Under the pieces are notes generated by a model. That model made no database searches. It was not told where the DNA came from and worked only from the letters and a program-made list of their open reading frames with translations. Shown here one piece after another: positions 17,939-27,149 of a stretch of 64,000 nucleotides of DNA. The stretch is from Pseudomonadota bacterium (lineage in GTDB: Bacteria > Myxococcota_A > UBA9160 > SZUA-336): positions 23,874 through 87,873 of the forward strand of contig QJZC01000011.1 of assembly GCA_003247575.1 (NCBI GenBank), given 5' to 3'. The first letter of the stretch is position 1. Every line of letters begins with the position of its first letter. Both the position numbers and the translations under genes were made by a program.

Positions 17939-18376
17939 ATGGGACGCTTCCTCGGCTTCGTGTTGGTTCTGGCGGCTGCAGCTGGTGGGCTCGGATATTG
18001 GAACTATCAGCGCAACGCGCATCTGGATGCCCCGGAACAGCGGGAGAAGCGACCCTACGAGTCGCTCAGCGACTCCGAAGTCGAGATGTTGCTCGCGGCC
18101 TACCAATCCGAGAAGCAGAAGCTCGAGCAGCAGCTCGCATTGGTCGCGCAGCGCCAGGATCCCATGCAGGGCTATTCCCCCGAAGATCTATCCGGCAAGC
18201 TCCAGGCATTCGACAAGGTCCAGCGGAACACCGAGCAGTGGAAGCGGACCAATCGCCAGATGCTCGAGCAGGTCGTCGAGATCGAACGGCTCCAGAAGGA
18301 GCAGCTGACGCGGGCTCAGGGGGGCGCATCGAATGACGAATGGGCTCGAATCTGGAGGCGCGTCAGCACCTTCTGA
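17939..18376 (+). CDS. membrane-anchored coiled-coil protein
   Basis: ATG 17939 (MGRFLGFVLVLAAAAGG) gives 145 residues. One N-terminal transmembrane helix (about 4-22) is followed by about 110 charged residues. A heptad pattern runs through SEKQKLEQQLALVAQ and MLEQVVEIERLQKEQL. It begins 81 bases after the lytic transglycosylase stop and may be co-transcribed. Family unknown. Confidence 0.65.
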   Translation: MGRFLGFVLVLAAAAGGLGYWNYQRNAHLDAPEQREKRPYESLSDSEVEMLLAAYQSEKQKLEQQLALVAQRQDPMQGYSPEDLSGKLQAFDKVQRNTEQWKRTNRQMLEQVVEIERLQKEQLTRAQGGASNDEWARIWRRVSTF

Positions 18377-18385
18377 GCGCATGCT

Positions 18386-18739
18386 CTAGTCCTCGTCTAC
18401 TTCCACTCCGGACATGTCCTCTTCTTCGCCCATCTCGAGTTCGTCGAGATCGAGCTCGTCGTCCCCGTCGGATCCGTCGTCGACGAGAGAGATATCCTCA
18501 TCGTCGTTGTCGCTCCCGCCGACGTCTTGCTCGTAATCGTCCTCAATCGGAGCGGGGGGCCTGGCGGCCTTCTTGGGAGCCTTCTTCGCGCGCTTCGGCT
18601 TCTTGAAGAGCGGCGATTCGTGCTGGTTGGCGCCACACTTGGGGCACAGCGGCTCCGGCTTGTTCAGGTCGTAGAACTTGGCGGTGCACGAGAAGCAAAC
18701 CCAGCGTTCGCCCAGTCTGGCCTTGCGGTCAGTATCCAT
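18386..18739 (-). CDS. FYDLN-acid family zinc-ribbon protein
   Basis: ATG 18739 has a GAGGAG ribosome site and gives 117 residues. Residues 1-40 contain RWVCFSCTAKFYDLN and LCPKCG, a four-cysteine zinc ribbon with the family-defining FYDLN motif. A Lys/Ala-rich linker and a strongly acidic Asp/Glu tail follow. The family occurs in alpha- and deltaproteobacteria and has no known function. It is convergent with the coiled-coil gene, 9 bases away. Confidence 0.85.
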   Translation of the reverse strand: MDTDRKARLGERWVCFSCTAKFYDLNKPEPLCPKCGANQHESPLFKKPKRAKKAPKKAARPPAPIEDDYEQDVGGSDNDDEDISLVDDGSDGDDELDLDELEMGEEEDMSGVEVDED

Positions 18740-19132
18740 CGATTGCGAGCTCCTCTGCCATTCTGGCTTCCCTTGGTCGGCCCAGACGCCGTATGCACCA
18801 GGAGCCCCTGCATGCTTGGAGGGGCGGGGGTGAGTACACGGAGACGAGCGAGGCGTACTAAATACCAATCCGCGGCTTGACGGCAAGTCCTTTGAATCTC
18901 GAGCGCACGTGCTCGGGGCCGCATGGGAGGGGCCACGAAGCTGCACTGGCGCAGCGCGCGATGCACAGGCGGCGAAGAACGGCGACAGACGAGTCAAGAT
19001 TGGGCGCTCGCCCACCGATGCTGGGTTGTGTGGTAGAACGCGCGAGTGGTGGGTCGGGCGCTTTCGGGCCGGCTGAAGCTCGCTACTGCCGCGGTGGTCG
19101 CGATCATCGCGTGGGGCAACGTAGAATCAGGG
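18740..19132. other. divergent intergenic region
   Basis: About 390 bases between the FYDLN gene and the PilZ gene. A modest -10-like TATTTA occurs on the minus strand near 18860-18865, with TTGCCG about 16 bases upstream, possibly serving the FYDLN gene. No RNA gene or repeat seen. The first part of the PilZ frame (from GTG 19046) would encode a hydrophobic N-terminus if used. Confidence 0.35.
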
Positions 19133-19489
19133 ATGGCGCTCACAAAGAAGACTCATCCAGACAATCGTAGGCGCGACGAGCGGGTGTGCGCAGAGCTCGA
19201 GGTCGAGATCCACCACGACGAAGGTGGTGTTCTCGCGACTGGGCGCTGCTGCAACATCAGCCCGGGCGGGATGTTCATCGTGACGGACCGCGGCGTCGCC
19301 GAGGGGACCAAGTGCCGCGTGCGCGTGCATCGCCACGCGCCGCCGATATTGAGTCCCATGTGCCTCTGGGGCCGCGTCACCCGCAATGATGCGGACGGGT
19401 TGGGGGTCACCTTCGACGGCTCCGACCGACAGCTGGCCTCCTTCGTCGCCGAGCTGTTCGCTACTGCTCTGGATCCGCGCGTCGCCTAG
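19133..19489 (+). CDS. PilZ-domain protein (c-di-GMP receptor)
   Basis: ATG 19133 gives 118 residues; a GTG at 19046 would add a hydrophobic 29-residue N-terminus. The c-di-GMP motifs are both present: RxxxR in NRRRDERV, and NxSxxG in NISPGGMF. The rest is a beta-barrel ending in WGRV and GLGVTF. Members bind c-di-GMP and control motility, adhesion or secretion through protein contacts. No operon partner is visible, so the target is unknown. Confidence 0.85.
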   Translation: MALTKKTHPDNRRRDERVCAELEVEIHHDEGGVLATGRCCNISPGGMFIVTDRGVAEGTKCRVRVHRHAPPILSPMCLWGRVTRNDADGLGVTFDGSDRQLASFVAELFATALDPRVA

Positions 19490-19543
19490 CAAGGCGGTCG
19501 GGCAGAGGCGGTCCGGCTTCGCTCAGGTGATTGGCGCGCGATC

Positions 19544-21577
19544 CTAGTAGGACAAGGTCAGGCGTACTCGGGCCGAATAGAGCGCAGCGTCGTCGTCCAA
19601 CGACAGCGAGGGCCCGAGCATGCGCAGGCTCGCGCCGGGTCGGAAAGCACCGGCCGACACGCGCAGGATCACGTTGTTGATGAACCAAGGGCGGTAGACG
19701 AGCGTTGCAGATACCTCCTCGCCGAGCCGGCGGCTCACCCCGCGGCTTCCGGCGAGCGACTCGATCACGGCGGCATCATCGAACTCCATGTAGGTCGCGT
19801 TCAGTCGCAAGCGCAGCTCGGGCAGGACATCGAAGTCGGCGCCCAGCCCCGCGAGCCTCAGGCCTGGGTTCACGAAGTTTGCCGTGTCGCGATTGCCTCT
19901 GGAGCGGAGCGAGGGCAGCAACCCATCCCGCGATACGAGGAGGAGGCCCCCACCAGCGTCGCCCAAGCTGACAGAGAGCGACTCCCGCTGCCAGAAGCCA
20001 TCTTCGAGGCCGGCGAATACAGGTCGGTCGCGGACGAAGTCGAAGCCCTGGGAGCGATCGTCGTTCGGATCCGAGTCCCCGCTCGCAAGTAGGGCATACG
20101 CCTTGAGGCGGTACCAGTCGAAGTCCAATGACGCTTCGAGTGCTGCGAAGTAAGCCCCAATCCGGCCCGTACCCGAGCCGACCGGTCCGCCTCGGTCGCG
20201 ACCCAGGGCTGCGTACGCGCTGGTGCTCAGGTTGAGCCGCCCGAAGTGTCCATCGCCATTGGCCCCGACATAGACGACCCGATGCCCCTGACTCGACTCG
20301 GCTGTCCGCGATCCAGCCAGTGCTCGACTGGTCTCGAGATCCGCGCGTGGGCGCGGACTGGCTTCCAGTGTGGAGCGAGCGTCGTCCTCGTCCGAGTCGT
20401 CTGCGTGGTAGAGAGCGGTCGCCTGCACCTGGAAGCCCAGAGTGGGAACGTCCTGGACGTAGAGATTTGCGACGATCAGATCCTCGTCGCGCAGACGGTT
20501 GGAGTTCAGGCCGCTGATCGGGTCCTTCGTGAGCCTCCGCATCCAGCCCACGTTGTACTGAAGGCGGTTGTTCGAAGCGTTTCCGAACCAGCGGACTGCG
20601 GGTTGGTGGTCGTTCAGCAGAAAGCCGCGGAAGTCCGAGGTGAACGGCTGAATTCCGACTCGCAGACTTTGGAAGTCATAGCGGTCGGATAGGTTGCGTA
20701 GATGCCTCTCGACGAAGAGCTCCTCTAGGCCTACGTCGCTCCGTGCGTCTCCCGAGGCGCGACCCTCACGGATTCGCGTGGACAACGACTGCGCGGACTG
20801 AAATGCCGCATCCGTGCGCAGGTGGAAGTGCCAATCCGGTGGACGAAACGTGGTCATTCCGCGAATCAGTGACAGAGAAGAAGAGATTCGTTGAATTCCG
20901 AGTGACTGCGTCGAGGAGTCCGCACGACTGGCGACCCGACCGGCTTCGAAGGTGGTTTCGCTGTCGACGCCGACACTCAGATACCAGTCGTCCCCGAAGA
21001 CGGGTCGGTCGCCCTTTATCGTGCTCTGCTCGTACGGGTTGAGCAGGCTCTCCTCTTGGAGGAGACCGAAGTCCTCGAGTAGGCGCGTCCGATCTGCATA
21101 AGGCAGCAACCCTTCAGGGTCGGCGAGCAGCGATTCTGGGAGTGGGTACTCGAGTGCGCGAGCCCGACTGGGTTCGTTGGTCCGACTCCGCGCCTCGCCG
21201 CTGCGCAGATGCGAGACGCTGCCGCCAGGCTGTGGAGTAGCCGTTGCCGAATACGCCGGCAGTGCAAGGGGCTCGGTACGCTCGGGAAGTTCCTGCGGGT
21301 GACTCTCTGCTGTGAGTCGCTCCGCGATTGCCGAGAACGAAGGAACGCGCGATTCCGCAAGGAACGCAGATTCGATAGAGGATTTCGAGTCGTATGCGTC
21401 GTCACTTTGCGCGGGAAGGGAGGAGAATATGCAGGCGTATACAATGAGCGTGAAGGTGGCAGCCTGCGCAAGGTTTGCCCATAGCGGCTTGGCGGATCGT
21501 GCACCGACGTCGGATCGATCTCCTCGCCATCCCTGATTGGGGGTATGTCGCAGGTTACGTGTCTGTCGCGTCAGCAC
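19544..21577 (-). CDS. outer-membrane beta-barrel protein
   Basis: The 677-residue product starts at GTG 21577 and has a late signal peptide (TFTLIVYACIFSSLPAQS). A disordered Pro/Ser region runs to about residue 150. LLNPYEQSTIKGDRPVFGDDWYLSV resembles the N-terminal motif seen in a family of long proteobacterial barrel proteins with an NPY-Q-LKGD signature. Alternating strands then run to a C-terminal RVRLTLSY with terminal Tyr, the usual barrel-insertion signal. Probably a porin or exporter; the substrate is unknown. Confidence 0.7.
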   Translation of the reverse strand: MLTRQTRNLRHTPNQGWRGDRSDVGARSAKPLWANLAQAATFTLIVYACIFSSLPAQSDDAYDSKSSIESAFLAESRVPSFSAIAERLTAESHPQELPERTEPLALPAYSATATPQPGGSVSHLRSGEARSRTNEPSRARALEYPLPESLLADPEGLLPYADRTRLLEDFGLLQEESLLNPYEQSTIKGDRPVFGDDWYLSVGVDSETTFEAGRVASRADSSTQSLGIQRISSSLSLIRGMTTFRPPDWHFHLRTDAAFQSAQSLSTRIREGRASGDARSDVGLEELFVERHLRNLSDRYDFQSLRVGIQPFTSDFRGFLLNDHQPAVRWFGNASNNRLQYNVGWMRRLTKDPISGLNSNRLRDEDLIVANLYVQDVPTLGFQVQATALYHADDSDEDDARSTLEASPRPRADLETSRALAGSRTAESSQGHRVVYVGANGDGHFGRLNLSTSAYAALGRDRGGPVGSGTGRIGAYFAALEASLDFDWYRLKAYALLASGDSDPNDDRSQGFDFVRDRPVFAGLEDGFWQRESLSVSLGDAGGGLLLVSRDGLLPSLRSRGNRDTANFVNPGLRLAGLGADFDVLPELRLRLNATYMEFDDAAVIESLAGSRGVSRRLGEEVSATLVYRPWFINNVILRVSAGAFRPGASLRMLGPSLSLDDDAALYSARVRLTLSY

Positions 21578-21979
21578 GGGCGCAACGGGCCTCCACGCTC
21601 GGAATGCAGTGTCGCTCTAAGCTGCAATGGCCAGGCTTCGAACAGTTAGATGAGCTCCAGGCGATCACTCGAATTGAAGTGGCGCTGCATGGCATCTGAG
21701 CCGGGTCGGCATCGTGATGGCCGTGGGCCGGTCGAGGCTCGAACGTCAAGACCGGCGTCGTCTCAGGGACGTGGTCTCCAGTCAGATACGAGAAATAAGC
21801 TATCCGTGGAGTCTCGAGGGGCTAGTGAACCGAGAGGGAAAAACGAGGGTAGGAGCGGGGTGACGAAACAACATGAAGGGAAGTGATGAAACTACATGAG
21901 CCACATCTACACCAATCCCCGTCGTAGGTGCGCAGTGGCAGGCGCGAGGAGCGCGTGGTGTGTGGAGTGAACTGTGGCC
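21578..21979. other. intergenic region, nothing recognised
   Basis: About 400 bases between two minus-strand genes. Small frames here lack protein-like composition. The promoter of the barrel gene should lie here, but no clear boxes stand out. Confidence 0.4.
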
Positions 21980-23296
21980 TTAGGAGTCGGTCGCTTCGAG
22001 CTGCTTGTAGAAGTTGCGAGCGGACTCGTTGCCTTGGCCAGCCGCGCGCATCAACCAGAGGCGAGCGGCTGTCATATCCTTGCGGACGGTGTTCCCTGTG
22101 GCGTAGAGAATGCCCAGCCGGTACTGAGCGTCGGGCTCTCCATCACGTGCCGCTTGGGAGTACAGCTCCGCTGCGCGCAGAACGTCCTTCTCGGCTCCGA
22201 TTCCAATTTCGTGCAGGCGTCCGAGCCAGTAGCGGGCATGCATGTGCCCGTTGGTGAGCGCGAGTTCGAACCAGCGGTAGGCGCCCGCTGGATCGGCGAG
22301 CTCGGGTGGGCCATTGAGCAGCAGATAGCCGACTCGGCCCTGTGCATCCGGAAGTCCGCGCTCCGCCGCGAGCCGGTACAGCTCGAGTGCCTGGGCGGGG
22401 TCGACAGGGACACCGAGGCCTGCCTCGTGCAATTGGCCCAGGTCGAATGCGGCTCGCGCATTGCCCGTCGCCGACGCCAGCTCGAGTAGGCTACGTGCTT
22501 TCTCGTAGTCTTGCTCCACGCCCCAGCCTTCGACGTAGAGCTGTGCCTGCAACGCTTGGGCTTCTGCATCTCCGGCTTCGCTCAGAGGTTCCAGTGCGCT
22601 GAAGGCGGCTTCGTAGCGGCCTTTCCATACATCTATATAGATTCGCTCGATCGCCTCGTTCGAGGCCGCCGGCGAGTTCCTCAGCGAGAGCGGAACCGAC
22701 GCGATACGCCCGATCCAGCGCGCACGTTCCTCCGCGGCAAATCGTCCGCCTTTGAAGGTGTAGCTCACTGTGTGCACACCGATGCTGCCGCGAACCAAGC
22801 GTACGAGCTGATGTTGGGCGGGACGGCCGAAGCAGCCTTCGTCCCACCACTCGAAGATCCTGTCGCTCGGATTCGTTTGGATGTCCTCGCCTGCGTGCGA
22901 CGTGCAGCCCGTGCGCAACGACTCGAGGAAGTCGCTTTGTGCCTTCGAAAGGTCCGTGTCGTCGAGCCCGAAGGCGACGTGCCACGTGACGAGCCGACTC
23001 CAGTCGGCGAGCGATTGGTCGGGTTGTACCCACTCCTTGCGTGCGTACGCGGAAGTCCGCGTCCGGCGGGCCACGTGCCAGCGGGTCGGCGATAGATCGA
23101 GGCGTACTACCTCGGGTGGGTCCGCGTACTCTTCGCCCTGCATTGCCTCACAGGCGAGCGCGAAGTCGGCACCACTGGTGCTGAACAGGCTCGCGACCAG
23201 TACGACGGCAAGCGAGTGCAGGCTGGCGACGACCGTTCTGAAGAGCCTTTGGCTCCGAGCTGGATACACCTTGTGCACCATCACGCCGTGCATCAT
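21980..23296 (-). CDS. exported Sel1-repeat protein
   Basis: I start it at ATG 23296 (438 residues), because the hydrophobic segment VVASLHSLAVVLVASLF then forms a signal peptide near the N-terminus and a Fur-like box lies upstream. Residues about 50-250 are a beta-rich unknown domain with scattered Cys. Residues about 260-430 hold at least four Sel1/TPR-like units, for example AAFDLGQLHEAGLGVPVD, ARYWLGRLHEIGIGAEKD and AQYRLGILYATGNTVRKD. Sel1 proteins scaffold protein complexes. Fur-like control would make it iron-responsive, which is inferred. Confidence 0.8.
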   Translation of the reverse strand: MMHGVMVHKVYPARSQRLFRTVVASLHSLAVVLVASLFSTSGADFALACEAMQGEEYADPPEVVRLDLSPTRWHVARRTRTSAYARKEWVQPDQSLADWSRLVTWHVAFGLDDTDLSKAQSDFLESLRTGCTSHAGEDIQTNPSDRIFEWWDEGCFGRPAQHQLVRLVRGSIGVHTVSYTFKGGRFAAEERARWIGRIASVPLSLRNSPAASNEAIERIYIDVWKGRYEAAFSALEPLSEAGDAEAQALQAQLYVEGWGVEQDYEKARSLLELASATGNARAAFDLGQLHEAGLGVPVDPAQALELYRLAAERGLPDAQGRVGYLLLNGPPELADPAGAYRWFELALTNGHMHARYWLGRLHEIGIGAEKDVLRAAELYSQAARDGEPDAQYRLGILYATGNTVRKDMTAARLWLMRAAGQGNESARNFYKQLEATDS

Positions 23297-23976
23297 GACA
23301 CGGTGACCCGGATTGGCAACCGCGAACGCAGGGATCTGGCGCTCGTGGCTCCATCTGGATGCGGTCCGAGCTCTCCGTGCGGACGGTGCGAGACTGGTGC
23401 TGCGCGCTCGGACCCGGGCGAGGAAGGCGAGTTGAAAGAAAATGATAGTCAATAACATTCAATAGAGTGAGAGATCTTAATCTGTTCAAGGGTCCTGTAT
23501 GAGCCACCAACCAAGGATTTCGATCTTCGATAAACGATACAGTCAGGATAGAAAATACAGATCAAGAAGAGGTCAGTTTTAGATCTGTGTGCTGCACTTG
23601 CTTGACAGCCTTGCTATTCCCTTTGGTACCCCAAGGCTTCCCCGGTATTTCACGTGGTATTGCGTGGAAGTCTCGCGTACGGTCGAATTGGAAATCCTAG
23701 AGGACCGCACAGTTGACAATGGGGATCCGATGCGGGCCGCTGTAAGGGACTGATAAGTTGTAATCGGCTTTCTTTCGGAAGCGTTCATCTCGAGGGATTC
23801 TCTCTCGATCGTTTGTCGAGCACCGAGGTTGCTCGAGGGATCGAGACCGCTCGAGGGATCGAATTCCTCGGCGGAAAGCCGGGCAGCTCCCTGGCTCGCG
23901 TCTGAATGTGTGACCTCTAGCGAGTTCGCGCCGCTCTAGGCGTAACGCGGAAGCTAACTACGTTCAGGAGACTAGG
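23297..23976. other. low-GC divergent control region
   Basis: About 680 bases with visibly lower GC than its neighbours and no convincing gene. A 69-residue minus-strand frame at 23579-23788 is Ser/Thr-rich and unsupported. The region contains a Fur-like box at 23438-23456. Near 23795-23875 it has repeated CTCGAGGGAT-type units, with three close copies of the core. It should hold promoters for the Sel1 gene and for the large CBM2/cytochrome gene. Confidence 0.5.
23438..23456 (-). promoter_or_regulatory. Fur-box-like operator
   Basis: The 19 bases GAAAATGATAGTCAATAAC match 15 of 19 positions of the standard Fur consensus. The site lies about 140 bases upstream of the Sel1-protein ATG. On the minus strand it overlaps a possible promoter (TTAAGA, 17 bases, TGTTAT). 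Confidence 0.6.
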
Positions 23977-26900
23977 ATGACGCGGAGACAACCCCGGCTG
24001 AGATGGGCCGCCATGGCTCTGATGATGGCAGGGTTTGCCCTGTGCGGGCAGGAGGTGCGCGCACAGGGTGTGGCATGTGAGGTCGAGTATCGAATCAACG
24101 GTCAGTGGGGAACCGGATTCAACACGACCGTCCTTTTGAAGAACCCGACCGATCAGCCGATCGAGAACTGGACCCTGCGCTGGGAGATGCCCGGCGACGA
24201 GCAGATCACGCAGCTCTGGAACGGTTCGTCGTCCCAGACCGGCAGCTCGGTCGAGGTGAGCAACCTGTCCTACAACTCGGTCATTCCAGTCGGCGGACGG
24301 GTGGTGTTCGGGTTCAACGGGCGGCGCACGGCCGAAGCCAGTGTGCCCGCAGCCTTCTCGATGAACGGGATCCCCTGCGGAGTCCCCGTCGCCGACATGC
24401 CGGCCCCCGCGCCAGCACCGACACCTGCCCCCGCCCCGATGCCCGACGTGCAGCCAGAGCCAGAGCCAGAGCCTGCGCCGGGCCCCGTTGCCGAGGAGCG
24501 TTCCTCGAAGATCGTGGAGCCCGCCAACGGCGCCATCGTGCCGCGGAAGTTCAAGGTGGTCATGGAGGTCAAGGGACTCAAGGTGGAGCCCTCTGGGCCG
24601 GTCAATCCAGATGCGGGCCATCTCCACATTCTGGTGGACACCGACTACACGCCGATCGGCGAGTCGATCCCTTTCGACCTGCAGCACTTGCACTACGGCA
24701 AGGCGCAGCTGGAAGCGGAACTGGAGCTCGAACCGGGACCGCACTCCCTCAAGCTCCAGTTTGCGGATGGCCGCCATGTGGCCCTCGATGGTGAGGAATT
24801 CATCGATGAGATCGACGTGGTAGTGGCCGAGAATCGCATTCTCGAGCCCGCCGATGGGGCGACCGTTCCCACGACCTTCACGGTCGTGATGGCTGCCGAC
24901 GGCCTCAAGGTCGAGCCTTCGGGCGTGGTCAATGCCGGCGCTGGCCACCTCCACATCCTGGTCGACACGGCCTTCATCGCCGCCGGAATCGGGATTCCTT
25001 TCGATCCGATGCACATCCACTACGGGAAGGGACAGACCGAGGCCGAGGTGACCTTGCCGCCGGGTCAGCACACGCTCAAGCTCCAGTTCGCGGACGGACT
25101 TCACCGCGGACTGATCGGAACCCAGTATCGCGATGAGATTACGGTGAACGTCGTAGCCGATGAGTCCGAGATCCCAGAGGACGACGGTACGGCATCGCAG
25201 CCCGAGCCGGAGCCGGCAGGTCCGACCGGTGAGGCCCTGTATGCCGCACAGTGCGCGGGGTGTCATGGCGATGACGGCGAGGGTCTCGGAACCTTCCCGG
25301 ACCTCTATCGGGCCTACCCGAGCCGTGTCGCCTACGTTCAAAAGACGGTATTCGACATGCCGCTCGCCAACCCAGCCTCCTGTGGGGAGGAGTGCGCTGA
25401 GCTCGTGACGCAGTACATCGAGCAGGTACTGCTACCGCGTGCCGGCTTCGGTGCTTCGGTCGTGATCGGGCCGGATCGTCCGGACACACAGAACCCGACG
25501 ACCGGTGGGCCGGTCGCAGGGGGCGACGGTGCTGGTGGTGGCTCAGGTGGAGATGACGGCTTCGATCCGATTCCGCCCAAGCCCGAGCTCGCATGCAATG
25601 GCGAGACTCCAGGTCCGCGGGCACTTCGCCTGCTGACGCGGCGCGAGTACGAGAACACGACCCGCGACCTGCTCGGTGTAGAGATTCCGACGATCCTGCA
25701 GGATCTGCCGATCGAAGCGCGCGAGCTCGAGTACGACAACAACATCGAGGTGAACGTCATCACGGCGCGTCACATCGACGCCTATCTCGACGTCGCTTCC
25801 AAACTCGCGGACAAGGCCGTATCGCAGAACAGGAATGGGCTGCTCAGCTGCGACCCGAACCGCAATGAGGATCAGTGCGCGCGTCAGTTCGTTTCCGAGG
25901 TCGGTCTCAAGGCCTACCGCCGGCCGCTCACCGGTGAAGAGGCGGATGGCTTGCTGTCGTTCTTCGGCGGCGCGGGCAGCTTCGACGATGGCATGCGCCA
26001 GGCATTGGTCGCCATGCTGGTCTCGCCGAACTTCCTGTACCGCTCGGAGCTCGGTTCGCCGGCCGGTGGAGGCAACTTCCAGCTGTCGCCGTACGAGATC
26101 GCCTCGGCTCTCTCGTACCTGTTCCTCGGCTCCATGCCCGACGATCAGCTGTTCCAGGCGGCAGCCAACAATGCGCTACGCACCCCGGAGCAACGGGTCG
26201 CTCAGGCTCAGCGCCTGATCGACGATCCGAGGTCGCGGGCTCAAATCGGTGTGTTCGCCGCGCAGTGGCTGGGATCCGATCCGTTCCAGACGGGCGAGAA
26301 GGATCGCAGCGTGTACCCGAACTACACGGGGGCCGTTCAGGCAGCGTCGGACGACGAGCTGGTCGAGTTCTTCAACCACGTCATCTTCGAGAGCACCGGC
26401 ACTGTGCAGGAGCTCTTCGAGGCGGACTACGTGTTCGTGAACTCCGATCTCGCTCGCTTCTACAACCTGTCGGCACCGGGCGCGACCGCGAACGACTTCG
26501 TCAAGGTTCCCGTCCCAGACGGAAGCCGTGGCGGCATCCTCGGGCTCGCGAGCGTGTTGGCCTCGTATGCGCACTCGGACGATTCGTCGCCGATCAAGCG
26601 CGGTGTATTCGTGCGCAAGCGACTGCTCTGCCACGAGCTACCTGCGCCGCCGCCAGCGATCGACAACACACCTCCGGGACTGGACCCGAGTCTCACGACG
26701 CGCGAGCGTTTCGCTGCGCACAGTGCGAGCCCGTTCTGCCAGACCTGCCACCAGTACATCGACGACCTCGGATTCGGTCTCGAGCGCTACAACGGAGCAG
26801 GTGAGTTCAGGCAGAGCGAGTTCGGGATGCCGATCGATGACTCTGGCTCCATCAAGGCGCTCGTCGGGTTCGACCCCGACAACCTGAACGGGAACTTCCG

Positions 26901-27147
26901 AAGCGTCCCGTTCCAGGGTTTGCGTCAGCTGAGTGGCTTGCTGGCGACGAGTCCAGACGTTCCGGACTGTCTGGCGAAGCAGTACTTCCGCTATACGCGC
27001 GGGTACAAGGAGCGGGAATCGGACGCCTGTACGATCGATGGTCTACAGAAGGTGTTCGAGGCCAGCGACTATGATCTCAGGACGCTGCTCATCAGCATCG
27101 TCAATTCGCCGTCGTTCACACTTCGGCGTGCAGAGGAGGGGCGATAA
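23977..27147 (+). CDS. exported CBM2 / DUF4399 / cytochrome c / PSD-domain multidomain protein
   Basis: 1056 residues. A signal peptide (cleavage near VRAQ, residue 29) is followed by a CBM2 cellulose-binding module (about 31-134: VEYRINGQWGTGFNTTV, VIPVGGRVVFGFNG). Next are a Pro/Glu linker and two tandem DUF4399-like domains (about 173-282 and 283-388, each with a GHLHILVDT core). A class I cytochrome domain has CAGCH (426-430) and Met461 as likely sixth ligand. The remainder is the planctomycete-type series DUF1587 (LTRREYENTTRDLLGV), DUF1595, DUF1592, DUF1588 with a second CxxCH (921-925), and DUF1585. Probably an extracytoplasmic diheme redox protein that binds polysaccharide. It is followed 2 bases later by a DUF1552 gene. 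Confidence 0.85.
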   Translation: MTRRQPRLRWAAMALMMAGFALCGQEVRAQGVACEVEYRINGQWGTGFNTTVLLKNPTDQPIENWTLRWEMPGDEQITQLWNGSSSQTGSSVEVSNLSYNSVIPVGGRVVFGFNGRRTAEASVPAAFSMNGIPCGVPVADMPAPAPAPTPAPAPMPDVQPEPEPEPAPGPVAEERSSKIVEPANGAIVPRKFKVVMEVKGLKVEPSGPVNPDAGHLHILVDTDYTPIGESIPFDLQHLHYGKAQLEAELELEPGPHSLKLQFADGRHVALDGEEFIDEIDVVVAENRILEPADGATVPTTFTVVMAADGLKVEPSGVVNAGAGHLHILVDTAFIAAGIGIPFDPMHIHYGKGQTEAEVTLPPGQHTLKLQFADGLHRGLIGTQYRDEITVNVVADESEIPEDDGTASQPEPEPAGPTGEALYAAQCAGCHGDDGEGLGTFPDLYRAYPSRVAYVQKTVFDMPLANPASCGEECAELVTQYIEQVLLPRAGFGASVVIGPDRPDTQNPTTGGPVAGGDGAGGGSGGDDGFDPIPPKPELACNGETPGPRALRLLTRREYENTTRDLLGVEIPTILQDLPIEARELEYDNNIEVNVITARHIDAYLDVASKLADKAVSQNRNGLLSCDPNRNEDQCARQFVSEVGLKAYRRPLTGEEADGLLSFFGGAGSFDDGMRQALVAMLVSPNFLYRSELGSPAGGGNFQLSPYEIASALSYLFLGSMPDDQLFQAAANNALRTPEQRVAQAQRLIDDPRSRAQIGVFAAQWLGSDPFQTGEKDRSVYPNYTGAVQAASDDELVEFFNHVIFESTGTVQELFEADYVFVNSDLARFYNLSAPGATANDFVKVPVPDGSRGGILGLASVLASYAHSDDSSPIKRGVFVRKRLLCHELPAPPPAIDNTPPGLDPSLTTRERFAAHSASPFCQTCHQYIDDLGFGLERYNGAGEFRQSEFGMPIDDSGSIKALVGFDPDNLNGNFRSVPFQGLRQLSGLLATSPDVPDCLAKQYFRYTRGYKERESDACTIDGLQKVFEASDYDLRTLLISIVNSPSFTLRRAEEGR

Positions 27148-27149
27148 TC

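Noticed and set aside
23579..23788. 69-residue minus-strand frame in the low-GC control region
   Set aside because: Ser/Thr-rich, no ribosome site, no domain and overlaps the probable promoter region.
24270..25341. Minus-strand frames opposite the CBM2/DUF4399 gene
   Set aside because: They mirror a gene with clear signal peptide and domains and have low-complexity Gly/Ala/His composition.
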